In this document: positions 34,711 through 43,468 of the stretch, piece by piece
Layout of the letters: the number at the start of each line of letters is the position of its first letter
How positions within the stretch are numbered: the stretch's first letter is position 1
Assembly (NCBI GenBank): GCA_002753505.1
Contig: PEAG01000016.1
Location: 1-53,098 of the forward strand
From: Magnetococcales bacterium HCHbin5
GTDB lineage: Bacteria; Pseudomonadota; Magnetococcia; Magnetococcales; Magnetaquicoccaceae
Length of the DNA: 53,098 nucleotides
Reading direction: 5' to 3'
Program-made: the position numbers and the translations under genes
Notes under the pieces: generated by a model
What the model was told of the DNA's origin: nothing
The model's input: the letters and a program-made list of their open reading frames with translations, nothing else
The model's database searches: none

Positions 34711-36947
34711 AAACAAACTCCAACCCACTGAAATTATGGTTGTTACCCCTGTTGTTTGCCGTGGTGGTCATTGCGGTGCTGACCGGGCAGGGGTTGCGGG
34801 GCATGGCTGCCCTGGAAGGGGGCAAATATGGAATGTTTTTCTTGATTTTGCTCTATGTCAACCTGTTTCTGGTGTTGGCATTGGGTGTCCTGGTGGTCCG
34901 CAATCTGCACCGTCTTTGGCTGGACCGCCGCCAGCGGCGTACCGGCTCCCGATTGCGTACCCGGATGGCCATGCTGTTTGTGACGCTGTCATTGGTGCCC
35001 ACCTTGATCGTCGCCATTTTGTCGGTCAATTTTCTCAACCGTGGTGTAGACACATGGTTTTCAGACAAGATTTCCCACGCTCTGGAAAATTCACTGGAGG
35101 TTTCCAGAGCCTATTATGGTGAAAATCAGCGTGTTGTACGCCATGATGCCGAATCCATCATCCGCAACCGGGCGATTACGACCGCCTTGGCCCTGCAGGA
35201 TAACGAGGAGGCCTCTGCGGTGTTGGAGGCGGAAAGAGAGGCCCGCAGTCTGGATGAAATCACGATTATTCGGGCCGATGGCACCCGTATCGCCAGCGCA
35301 GGCAATTTGCCCTTTGATCCCATACCGGATCTCGGCCCCCTGGCGGATGACTCTTCCCGTTCCCTGTTGACCACCAGTGACAGCGGTGAGCGGGTGCGAG
35401 CCTATGTGCGCCTGGGGGATGATCTTTATCTGTCGGCAGGCCACTGGATAGATCGCCAGATTCTGGCCCAGATGGATACCATTGAGTCGGTCTATGTGCA
35501 TTACCATCGTCTGCGAGCCTCCCATGGTCTGCTGAAGGCCAACCACACGGTCACGCTGGCATTGATCACCCTGTTGTTGCTGTTGGCTGCCATCTGGTCC
35601 GGGCTGCATATTGCGGATGAACTCACCAATCCGATTACCGAACTGGTCATTGGTACCCGCAAAGTGGCCATTGGGGATCTCTCCGTCACCTTGTCGGTTA
35701 CCGGGGATGACGAACTGGCAACCCTCATGGCCTCCTTCAATGCCATGACGCAAAAGTTGATGGAAAACCAGCAGGAGTTGCAGAGCACCAATGCCCTGTT
35801 GGAGGAGCGGCGCAGTTTCATGGCGGCCATTGTGGGCAATATTTCGGCCGGTGTGGTCAGCGTCAACCGTTTTGATGAGATCACCCTGATGAATCCTGCG
35901 GCGGGTCTGTTGTTGAACTGTTCTCCCGAGCGGGCGATGGGTCAGCCGTTCATGCAAATCCTGCCGACAGAGGCATTGCAGGCGTTGCAGCCCCTGTTGC
36001 AACTGGGCAAGGCCAGGCAGGCCTATCTGACCCGTAGTGCCTCCGGCACTCCTTGGGTTGGCGAAGGAGAAGAGGCCCCCTCCCCCACCAATAAAAATTT
36101 ATCGGTTCAAATCCAGATAGAGGGTCCGGAAAAGCCCAAAACGTTGCTGGCACGTTTGACCTTGTTGGAAGACAATCAGGGGGCCAGTCGCGGGTTTATT
36201 TTGACTTTTGATGACTTGACTGAAGTATTGATCGCCCAGCGCACCCATGCCTGGAGCGAAGTGGCCCGGCGTATTGCCCATGAAATCAAAAATCCTCTGA
36301 CCCCCATCCAGCTCTGGGCACAGCGCATGCGGCGCAAATATTTGCAACCTCCCGCAGGCAAGGAACGGCGTGATTGGCGTGTTCTGGACGAGGGAACCGA
36401 GACCATCATCAATCAGGTGGAAGAGTTGCGGACATTGGTCAATGAGTTTTCCACCTTTTCCAGACTGCCGCGTCCCAGTTTAAAAAAGGATGATATTTCC
36501 GTGACCATTCGGGAGGCACTGCGGCTGCATGCAGCGGAGTTGAGCAAGATCACCGTAACAACCCACCTGACCAAAGAGGGCTCCAATTGTCCCCACGATC
36601 GTGGTCAGATCAAGCAGGTGATCACCAATTTGATCAGCAACAGTTTGGCAGCCATCGCGGAACGGGACGAGAAGGGACTGTTGGCCATTTCCACGGACAT
36701 CACGGCGGATGGGGAGTGGTTTTTGTTGCAGGTTGCTGACAGTGGCGGCGGTATTGCGCCGGCCAATCGGGATCGGGTCTTTGAGCCCTATTTTACCACC
36801 AAGAAAAAAGGCACGGGTTTGGGTTTACCCATTGTCAAAAAAATTATTGAGGATCATGGTGGCATGATCCGCATTACCGAGTCCCAATGGGAGGGGAGTC
36901 TGGTGGAGATTCAACTGCCCTTGCGAACAGCGGCTTTTACTGAATAG
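34707..36947 (+). CDS. ntrY: NtrY-like membrane sensor histidine kinase
   Basis: This 746-residue kinase has three N-terminal helices (about 9-29, 41-65, 88-110), an extracytoplasmic sensing region, and a fourth helix (about 280-300). HAMP, a PAS domain (about 375-495), HisKA and HATPase_c follow. The phospho-accepting histidine is H525 in RRIAHEIKNPLTPIQLWAQR. ATPase boxes are ITNLISNSLAAI, DSGGGIAPANRDRVFEPYFTTKKKGTGLGL. The topology and the NPLTPIQL sequence are NtrY hallmarks. The nitrogen link is known from alphaproteobacteria and is not shown here. The ATG overlaps the DUF4390 gene. The gene name is by similarity only. Confidence 0.92.
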   Translation: MKTNSNPLKLWLLPLLFAVVVIAVLTGQGLRGMAALEGGKYGMFFLILLYVNLFLVLALGVLVVRNLHRLWLDRRQRRTGSRLRTRMAMLFVTLSLVPTLIVAILSVNFLNRGVDTWFSDKISHALENSLEVSRAYYGENQRVVRHDAESIIRNRAITTALALQDNEEASAVLEAEREARSLDEITIIRADGTRIASAGNLPFDPIPDLGPLADDSSRSLLTTSDSGERVRAYVRLGDDLYLSAGHWIDRQILAQMDTIESVYVHYHRLRASHGLLKANHTVTLALITLLLLLAAIWSGLHIADELTNPITELVIGTRKVAIGDLSVTLSVTGDDELATLMASFNAMTQKLMENQQELQSTNALLEERRSFMAAIVGNISAGVVSVNRFDEITLMNPAAGLLLNCSPERAMGQPFMQILPTEALQALQPLLQLGKARQAYLTRSASGTPWVGEGEEAPSPTNKNLSVQIQIEGPEKPKTLLARLTLLEDNQGASRGFILTFDDLTEVLIAQRTHAWSEVARRIAHEIKNPLTPIQLWAQRMRRKYLQPPAGKERRDWRVLDEGTETIINQVEELRTLVNEFSTFSRLPRPSLKKDDISVTIREALRLHAAELSKITVTTHLTKEGSNCPHDRGQIKQVITNLISNSLAAIAERDEKGLLAISTDITADGEWFLLQVADSGGGIAPANRDRVFEPYFTTKKKGTGLGLPIVKKIIEDHGGMIRITESQWEGSLVEIQLPLRTAAFTE

Positions 36948-37033
36948 ATCACATTTTCCACCGCATTGCCCCGGCCCATGGCTCTCCGGGTCATGGACGG
37001 CTGGGCTTTGCCAAGAGAAAACAGGCTTATCGA

Positions 37034-38431
37034 ATGGGAGGTATCCAATCCGTTACCATGAATCACACCGTATTGATTGTGGATGATGAAGAGTCCATCC
37101 GTACCAGTTTGCGCGGCATTCTGGAAGACGAAAAGTATAGTGTCCTGGAGGCATCGTCCGGCGAAGCTGCCATGGAACTGTTGGAAAAGATACCTGTTTC
37201 ATCTGTGTTGTTGGATATCTGGATGGAAGGGATCGATGGTGTGGAGACCTTGCGTCGGATCAAGACACAGGGTGTTGGCAAAGAGTTGAACGCGGATGTG
37301 CCGATCATCATGATGTCTGGTCATGGCACCATTGAGACGGCGGTCACCGCGACCAAAGAGGGGGCCTATGATTTTCTGGAAAAGCCCTTGTCGTTGGATC
37401 GGATTTTGTTGTTGCTGGAGCGGGCCATCCGGGAGTGGTTGCTGATTCGGGAAAACCGTGATTTGCGGGCCCGGGTGGAGGGCCCCCCCCCCATGATTGG
37501 CAATGCCCCCGTCATGCAGGCTTTGGAGCAGCAGATATTGCGCATGGCACCCACAGAGGGTTGGGTATTGCTGACCGGGGAGAATGGCACAGGCAAGGAG
37601 GTTGCGGCCCGGCGGGTGCATGAGTTGTCCAAGCGTGCCAATGGGCCGTTCATTGCGGTCAATTCGGCGGCCATTCCGGAAAAATCCATTGAGGTCGAGC
37701 TGTTTGGCCGCGAAAAGATCGGGCCGTCCGGCGCGCTCATCATCCAGCCGGGTCGCTTTGAGCAGAGTAACAATGGTACGCTTTTTCTGGATGCTGTGGC
37801 GGACATGCCGCTCAAAACCCAGGCAAAAATATTGCGTGCCCTGCAAGAGCAGCAGTTTGAACGGGTGGGTGGACAACAGCCCATTCAGGTGGAGGTTCGG
37901 GTGATTGCCGCGTCCAATAAAAATCTGGAGGAAGAGTTGGCGGAGGGGCGTTTTCGGCAGGATCTCTATTATCGGTTGAATGTCATCCCGCTGCATATTC
38001 CGCCCCTGCGGGAGCGTTTGGAGGATATTCCTGCGCTGGTGGAATATTTTGTCTCCATGCAGCAGCCCAACATGGCACAAACCCGGCATTTTTCCCCGGA
38101 GGCTTTGCGTATCATGCAAAGTTATCATTGGCCTGGCAATGTGCGTGAGCTGAAAAATCTGGTGGAGCGGTTGTTGATCATGGCTCCGGGCCCCGCCATC
38201 GAGCCGGCCGATTTGCCGGAATTTATCTATAAAAAAGAGGCATCGGATTCCAGTTATCCCTGGCAGGCACTGTTGGAACAAAATCTGCGCGATGCCCGTG
38301 AGACCTTTGAGCGTGTCTATTTGAAGGCCCAACTGGAGCGGCAGCAGGGCAATATTTCCCGTACCGCCGAAGTGATTGGCATGGAGCGTTCGGCTCTGCA
38401 TCGAAAATTGAAAACCTTGGGGTTGGGATAG
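37034..38431 (+). CDS. ntrX: NtrX-like response regulator with degenerate AAA+ domain
   Basis: This 465-residue protein has a receiver (phospho-acceptor D61 in VLLDIWMEG), an AAA+ domain and a Fis-type helix-turn-helix (NISRTAEVIGMERSALHRKL). Walker A is intact (LTGENGTGKEVAARR). The sigma-54-contacting GAFTGA is replaced by IGPSGA, and Walker B reads TLFLDAVADMP with Ala in place of the catalytic Glu. It probably acts as a DNA-binding regulator without sigma-54 remodelling, as reported for some NtrX proteins. Start: ATG 37034, or ATG 37058 (MNHTVLIVDDEES). It pairs with the upstream kinase. Confidence 0.9.
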   Translation: MGGIQSVTMNHTVLIVDDEESIRTSLRGILEDEKYSVLEASSGEAAMELLEKIPVSSVLLDIWMEGIDGVETLRRIKTQGVGKELNADVPIIMMSGHGTIETAVTATKEGAYDFLEKPLSLDRILLLLERAIREWLLIRENRDLRARVEGPPPMIGNAPVMQALEQQILRMAPTEGWVLLTGENGTGKEVAARRVHELSKRANGPFIAVNSAAIPEKSIEVELFGREKIGPSGALIIQPGRFEQSNNGTLFLDAVADMPLKTQAKILRALQEQQFERVGGQQPIQVEVRVIAASNKNLEEELAEGRFRQDLYYRLNVIPLHIPPLRERLEDIPALVEYFVSMQQPNMAQTRHFSPEALRIMQSYHWPGNVRELKNLVERLLIMAPGPAIEPADLPEFIYKKEASDSSYPWQALLEQNLRDARETFERVYLKAQLERQQGNISRTAEVIGMERSALHRKLKTLGLG

Positions 38432-38595
38432 GTGGAATGTGAGCGTCGTGCATGACCTTTTTTGAAATCTTTCCATCAGGAAAGAGAGACTTCCTGCCAA
38501 AAGAGATGTGTGCTACCATGCAGGCCGGATGGGTGGTCGTGGTCCTCGCCCCCAGGTCGGTAACGTCTCGCACTGCGCGAAAGGATTAAAACCGC

Positions 38596-39321
38596 ATGAA
38601 AGAGATCCTGCATCTGACACCCGAACAAATTGTCAAAATTATCAGATCATTGCCATTTTTTGCCGCCTTTGACCCGGATGAACAGATCCGGTTTGTCGGC
38701 GATGAAACCCGGCTGTTCTGCTACCACAACGGTGAATTTCTTATCCAGGAAGGGGAAGAAGATCACGCACTCTTTTTTTTGCTGGTCGGAGCCGCCAGCG
38801 TCGTTAAAGAGGGCACCGTCATTCCCCTGGCCATGCTCGGACCGGGTGACATGTTCGGCGAGGTAGGCTTTCTGATGCCGCGCAGACGCACAACCAACGT
38901 CATTGTCCACCCACCGGCGATGCCCCCCCCTGAGACCGCCACACACCCAGAGGATCTCACACCCTCCATTTTTCACGCCCTCCTGGCCGAATCCGATCCG
39001 ACCGCGACCGCCGTCGCCATCCGGTTTCGACGCTCCATTCTGCAAAAACTGGAACGGCAGACCCGGATCACCTTGAAAAATCAGATTATCCAATGTCTGA
39101 TGGAGCGGGTGGAAAACATGAATGAGCGTCTGACCCACCTGACAGGCTACCCCCCCCAGTTGCCCATCGATCAAGAGCTGGAGCGTGCCCTGCGCCAGGA
39201 AAAAAAACCCTCCCCTGCCACACTGGAACAGACCAAAGAGCGCATCATCAGTCAGTTGGTGGCGTTTGTGGAGGAGTTGAATCGACAGATGGTCGCCATG
39301 CCCGCCTCGCTTCGATCCTGA
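38596..39321 (+). CDS. Cyclic nucleotide-binding domain protein without HTH
   Basis: This 241-residue protein has a Crp-type cNMP-binding beta-roll (about 20-110) with FLIQEGEEDHALFFLLVGAASVV and PGDMFGEVGFLMPRRRTTNVIV. A Pro-rich insertion, PPAMPPPETATHPED, follows. The rest is charged and helical (LERQTRITLKNQIIQCLMERVENMNERL), with no winged helix, so it is unlikely to bind DNA like Crp. The phosphate-cassette Arg/Ser pair of CRP is not obvious, so ligand binding is uncertain. AAAGGA lies ten bases upstream. Third positions turn C-rich here relative to the ntrX gene. Confidence 0.85.
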   Translation: MKEILHLTPEQIVKIIRSLPFFAAFDPDEQIRFVGDETRLFCYHNGEFLIQEGEEDHALFFLLVGAASVVKEGTVIPLAMLGPGDMFGEVGFLMPRRRTTNVIVHPPAMPPPETATHPEDLTPSIFHALLAESDPTATAVAIRFRRSILQKLERQTRITLKNQIIQCLMERVENMNERLTHLTGYPPQLPIDQELERALRQEKKPSPATLEQTKERIISQLVAFVEELNRQMVAMPASLRS

Positions 39322-39327
39322 AAATCC

Positions 39328-39912
39328 GTGGCCAACAACACGCCCTCTTCAGCACCCGAACGACAACCGCAAAACCTGCCCCTCCGTATTGGCGTCAGTG
39401 GCTGTCTGCTGGGGGCACGGGTACGCTACGATGGCAGCGATCGATACAATTCATGGTTGAGAGGAAACTGGGCCAATGAGATCCTTTTCATCCCCTTCTG
39501 CCCAGAAACCGAATGTGGCCTGGGGGTGCCCAGAGAACCCATGCGCCTGGAAAAAGATGCCGACAACCCCCGTCTGCGTACCCTGCACACCGGCATCGAT
39601 CATACCCATCGCCTGCGCCAGTGGTCACAGGCGTATATCCAGCAGGCACAAGCAACCGCCTGGGCCGGATGCCTGCTGAAAAGCCGCTCTCCCTCCTGCG
39701 GAGTGGCGAATGTCACTGTTTTCCTGGACGATACCCATACGGCACCGGGCAAAGGTCTCTTTGCACAACAACTGCTGCTTGCCAACCCCACCCTGCCCGT
39801 GGTCGAAGGGGATCTGCTCCAGGATGCGGCAGCAGTCCAACAATTTTATGACCGCGTCATGGCCTATGCCCAAACGCAACCAGCGGTCCAGACAGACAAA
39901 AACAACCTTTAA
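39328..39912 (+). CDS. DUF523-family protein
   Basis: This 194-residue cytoplasmic protein carries family landmarks: IGVSGCLLGARVRYDG, FCPETECGLGVPREPMRL and LLKSRSPSCGV. The conserved cysteines suggest a metal or cluster site, but the function is unknown. The start is GTG at 39328, only six bases after the preceding stop and without a visible Shine-Dalgarno. It has an N-terminal polar extension of about 18 residues. It is followed by rsmD within 22 bp. Confidence 0.87.
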   Translation: MANNTPSSAPERQPQNLPLRIGVSGCLLGARVRYDGSDRYNSWLRGNWANEILFIPFCPETECGLGVPREPMRLEKDADNPRLRTLHTGIDHTHRLRQWSQAYIQQAQATAWAGCLLKSRSPSCGVANVTVFLDDTHTAPGKGLFAQQLLLANPTLPVVEGDLLQDAAAVQQFYDRVMAYAQTQPAVQTDKNNL

Positions 39913-39934
39913 TCGTCATTTCACGGGAGAAGAG

Positions 39935-40516
39935 TTGGTCAGAATATCCGGTGGCCTGTTCCGTGGCCGTCTCCTGCACCTGCCCAATGATGGCTGGATC
40001 CGCCCCACCATGGGTCGGGTGCGGGAGAGTCTCTTCAGCATGCTGGCCCGCCACGTCATCGGTGCCACCAGCCTGGATCTGTTCGCCGGTTGCGGTCTGC
40101 TGGGTCTGGAGGCCCTCAGCCGCGGTGCGCAGACCACCTTTTTTGTCGACATTGAACGGAAAGCCGTGCAATCCATCGAAAAAAACGTCACCTTATGCGG
40201 CGTCCATGGACATAGCGTCATCCTGCAGGGCGACGCACTGCATCCCCATACCCTGGACCAGATCACAGCCTGGACAACACAACGAGCCGATGGCCACCAG
40301 CCGTTCAACCTGGTCTTTCTGGACCCCCCATACCGACGAGGGTTGGTGACCAGTGCGGTGCAACGACTGGCGCAAAGCACCCTGTTGGCCCCGGGTGCCA
40401 TTATCGTTGCGGAACAGGAGGCCGAAACGGAACCGGAAGCCTCCTCCCCCTGGCAACTGTTGCAAAACAGACGCTATGGTGATACCCGTATTATTTTTTG
40501 GCAAACGCCGCCATGA
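39935..40516 (+). CDS. rsmD: 16S rRNA (guanine(966)-N(2))-methyltransferase
   Basis: RsmD is a SAM-dependent methyltransferase of G966 (193 aa, usual length). Motifs are RISGGLFRGRLL, RPTMGRVRESLFSML, SLDLFAGCGLLGLEALSRGA and the catalytic-loop FLDPPY. TTG 39935 is chosen because GGGAG lies five bases upstream and the protein then begins at the family's normal N-terminus. It is next to coaD, a very common pairing. Confidence 0.95.
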   Translation: MVRISGGLFRGRLLHLPNDGWIRPTMGRVRESLFSMLARHVIGATSLDLFAGCGLLGLEALSRGAQTTFFVDIERKAVQSIEKNVTLCGVHGHSVILQGDALHPHTLDQITAWTTQRADGHQPFNLVFLDPPYRRGLVTSAVQRLAQSTLLAPGAIIVAEQEAETEPEASSPWQLLQNRRYGDTRIIFWQTPP

Positions 40517-40560
40517 GTGGGGAAAGATCCCCCGGCCTGCCACCATTGACTGGAGTGCCC

Positions 40561-41052
40561 ATGCAGAGAGTTGCAGTCTACCCCGGTACCTTTGACCCGG
40601 TTACCCTGGGACATGCGGATGTCATCCAACGAGGCGCGACCTTGTTTGATCGCCTGATCGTGGCTGTCGCAACCAACCCGGCCAAACAATCCCTTTTTTC
40701 GATCCAGGATCGAGTGGAATTTTTGCAAAAACAGACCTCTGGCATGGTCAAGGTGGAGGTGTGCCACATGGACGGCCTGTTGGTGGATTTTGCGGTTCAA
40801 CACAATGCCGGTTTTATTCTGCGGGGACTGCGTGCCGTCTCCGATTTTGAGTACGAATTTCAAATGGCCGCCATGAACCGTAAACTGAACGCCCACCTGG
40901 AAACGGTCTTTTTAATGTCCGGGGAATCCACCACCTTTATCTCTTCCCGGCTGATCAAGGAGATTGCCAGCATGGGCGGCGATGTCAGCCCGTTTGTCCC
41001 CCCCTGGGTCGTTGCCGCCTTGCATCAGCGTCTCACACCAAGAAATGGTTAA
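40561..41052 (+). CDS. coaD: Pantetheine-phosphate adenylyltransferase
   Basis: CoaD adenylylates 4'-phosphopantetheine in coenzyme A synthesis (163 aa). The nucleotidyltransferase motif is YPGTFDPVTLGHADVI. RGLRAVSDFEYEFQMAAMNRKL and the ISSRLIKEIASMGGDVS ending are typical. A GGAG lies five bases before the ATG; an upstream in-frame start would overlap rsmD and adds non-family residues. It lies 44 bp downstream of rsmD. Confidence 0.97.
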   Translation: MQRVAVYPGTFDPVTLGHADVIQRGATLFDRLIVAVATNPAKQSLFSIQDRVEFLQKQTSGMVKVEVCHMDGLLVDFAVQHNAGFILRGLRAVSDFEYEFQMAAMNRKLNAHLETVFLMSGESTTFISSRLIKEIASMGGDVSPFVPPWVVAALHQRLTPRNG

Positions 41053-41058
41053 ATAGCC

Positions 41059-42423
41059 TTGAAAACTCTTTTTATCAAGACTTTCGGCTGTCAGATGAAT
41101 GACTATGACGCCGCCCGTATCGTCGATCTGTTGCGTGCCAGCCATGGCTATCAGCCGGTGGAACAGCCCGAACAGGCCGATCTCATCATCTTCAACACCT
41201 GCCATATCCGGGAAAAGGCGGAAGACAAGCTGTTTTCCGAGTTGGGTCGTCTCCATAAACTTGTTCAAATGGCCCACCCCACCCTCAAAACGTCACAGAC
41301 CCTCTTCGCCGTGGGAGGCTGCGTGGCCCAGGCGGTCGGCCAGGAAATATTTCGCCGGGCCCCTTTTGTACAGTTGGTGTTTGGCCCTCAAACCTACCAC
41401 CGCTTGCCCACCATGTTGGACCGACTGGCTCGGGAAGGGGGACAGATTGTCGATGCAGAGATCGCCCCTGAATCCAAGTTTGACGAACTGCCCCACAACC
41501 AGGGCAGCGGCCCCATCGGCTCGGTCACCGTCCAGGAGGGTTGCAACAAATTTTGTGCCTTCTGCGTCGTTCCCTTTACACGGGGTCGGGAGTGGAGTCG
41601 CCCCGTGGCTGCCATTCTGGACGAAATCACCCGCCTGGTGGCACAAGGGGCCGTTGAGATCCAGCTGCTGGGGCAAAATGTCAACGCCTACGAGGGGCTG
41701 GACCCCTCTGGTCTCCACCATGACCTGGCTCTGCTGATCCGACGGGTCGCCCTGTTGCCGGGGGTGGAGAGGATTCGCTTTGTGACCTCCCACCCAGCGG
41801 ATATGACCGACGAACTGGTGGAAATCTTTGCCGACATTCCCCAATTGTGCCCCTATTTTCACCTGCCCATCCAGAGCGGCTCCAACCGGATTCTGGACCG
41901 GATGGGCCGCGGTCATACCGTGGAAAACTATCTGGAATGGGTCAACAAGCTGCGACAGGCTGCACCGGATATTGCCATCGCATCCGATTTTATTGTCGGT
42001 TTTCCGGGCGAAACCGAAGCGGATTTTCAGGAGACCCTGGATCTGGTCGAGACAGTCTCCTTCGACCATGCCTACTCCTTCTGCTTCTCCTCCCGTCCTG
42101 GCACCCAGGCGGCCAGCTTGCCGGATCAACTGCCTGCCGCCGTCAGCACCGCCCGCTTGGCTATCCTGCAGGAGCGACTCAACGCCCACCAACTGCAACG
42201 CAATCAGAATCGGGTCGGACGACTGGAAGCGGTCCTGGTGGAGGGAGCCGCCAAAAAAGGCTCGGGAGAGTGGACAGGCCGAACACCCGGCTTCAGAAAG
42301 GTCAATTTTCCCGCCGCCGCCACCAACCTGGTGGGTCAAATTGTCCCCGTACGCATTACGGAAGGGCTGCCCAACTCCCTGCGGGGCATCATGGAACCGA
42401 CATTTTTGCCGGTGAGACCATAA
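41059..42423 (+). CDS. miaB: tRNA-2-methylthio-N6-isopentenyladenosine synthase MiaB
   Basis: MiaB is a radical-SAM methylthiotransferase acting on i6A37 of tRNA (454 aa). The N-terminal domain has three cluster cysteines (FGCQMN, NTCHIREKA, GGCVAQA). The radical-SAM motif is CNKFCAFC, followed by RGREWSRP. Then come SHPADM, HLPIQSGSN and VGFPGETE, with a C-terminal TRAM domain. TTG start six bases after the coaD stop. It begins the miaB-phoH-HD-ybeY-lnt series. Confidence 0.96.
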   Translation: MKTLFIKTFGCQMNDYDAARIVDLLRASHGYQPVEQPEQADLIIFNTCHIREKAEDKLFSELGRLHKLVQMAHPTLKTSQTLFAVGGCVAQAVGQEIFRRAPFVQLVFGPQTYHRLPTMLDRLAREGGQIVDAEIAPESKFDELPHNQGSGPIGSVTVQEGCNKFCAFCVVPFTRGREWSRPVAAILDEITRLVAQGAVEIQLLGQNVNAYEGLDPSGLHHDLALLIRRVALLPGVERIRFVTSHPADMTDELVEIFADIPQLCPYFHLPIQSGSNRILDRMGRGHTVENYLEWVNKLRQAAPDIAIASDFIVGFPGETEADFQETLDLVETVSFDHAYSFCFSSRPGTQAASLPDQLPAAVSTARLAILQERLNAHQLQRNQNRVGRLEAVLVEGAAKKGSGEWTGRTPGFRKVNFPAAATNLVGQIVPVRITEGLPNSLRGIMEPTFLPVRP

Positions 42424-42426
42424 AAA

Positions 42427-43464
42427 ATGACAGCCGACCCCACCCCTATGGGCAAACCATCCCCCACCCCCCTCAGCAGAACCAGGATAGAATTTCCCAG
42501 TAATGCCTTGCTGTTGAGCCTGTGCGGCCCGTTAGACAGCCACCTCAAACAGATGGAAGAGCGTCTCGCCGTCTCCCTCCATCCCCTGGGCAACAGCATT
42601 ACCATCACGGCACCGGAGCCGCAAACAAAAAAGGTACAACAGTTGCTTGAGAGTTTGTACGCCGCCCTGGAACAGGGGCACGCGGTGGATCAGCAGTGGG
42701 TGGAAAAGGGCATCCTGAAACTGGAAGAGGAGGCATTTCGCCACACCCCGTTGCCCGATTGCCCGGAGCTGGCAGAGTTCGTGTTGCGCACACCGCGCCG
42801 GGTTCTCTACCCCCGCACCCCCAGACAGGCCGAATATCTTCAGGCCCTGTCCACTGCGGCATTAACCTTTGCCATCGGACCGGCTGGTACCGGCAAAACC
42901 TTCCTGGCGGTGGCGGTGGCCGTCACCCACTGGCTGGAAGGGCGCGTTGCCCGTATCATCCTGACACGACCGGCGGTCGAAGCCGGGGAGCGGTTGGGAT
43001 TTTTGCCAGGGGATTTGCAGGCAAAAGTGGATCCCTATCTCCGCCCGCTTTACGATGCCTTGCACGTCATGCTCGGTCCTGAGAAAGTAGAGCGCATGCT
43101 GGTGCGTAATGAGTTGGAAATTGCTCCACTGGCTTATATGCGCGGCCGCACCCTGGAAGAGGCCTTTATCATCCTGGATGAGGCACAAAATACCACAACC
43201 GAACAGATGAAAATGTTTTTGACCCGCTTTGGGGAGGGATCCCAGGCTGTCGTATCCGGGGATGTCACCCAAATGGACCTGCCCAAAGGACAACCGTCCG
43301 GGCTGGTTCAGGCCGCAAAAATTTTGCAAAATATACCAGAGGTGGCCTTTGTCCATTTTACCCATCGGGATGTGGTCCGGCACCCACTGGTCCGAAAAAT
43401 TGTCCAGGCCTACGAACAGGCGGGGCAATCGAGAAAAACTCTTTCAGGGAAAACAGATCATTAA
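42427..43464 (+). CDS. ybeZ: PhoH-like (YbeZ) ATPase
   Basis: This PhoH-family P-loop ATPase (345 aa) is associated with RNA metabolism and ribosome maturation together with YbeY. Walker A is IGPAGTGKTFLAVAVAV and Walker B is FIILDEAQNTT. LTRPAVEAGERLGFLPGDLQ and SGDVTQMDLP are characteristic. A small N-terminal KH-like region precedes them. Only three bases separate it from miaB. Confidence 0.94.
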   Translation: MTADPTPMGKPSPTPLSRTRIEFPSNALLLSLCGPLDSHLKQMEERLAVSLHPLGNSITITAPEPQTKKVQQLLESLYAALEQGHAVDQQWVEKGILKLEEEAFRHTPLPDCPELAEFVLRTPRRVLYPRTPRQAEYLQALSTAALTFAIGPAGTGKTFLAVAVAVTHWLEGRVARIILTRPAVEAGERLGFLPGDLQAKVDPYLRPLYDALHVMLGPEKVERMLVRNELEIAPLAYMRGRTLEEAFIILDEAQNTTTEQMKMFLTRFGEGSQAVVSGDVTQMDLPKGQPSGLVQAAKILQNIPEVAFVHFTHRDVVRHPLVRKIVQAYEQAGQSRKTLSGKTDH

Positions 43465-43468
43465 CGTC

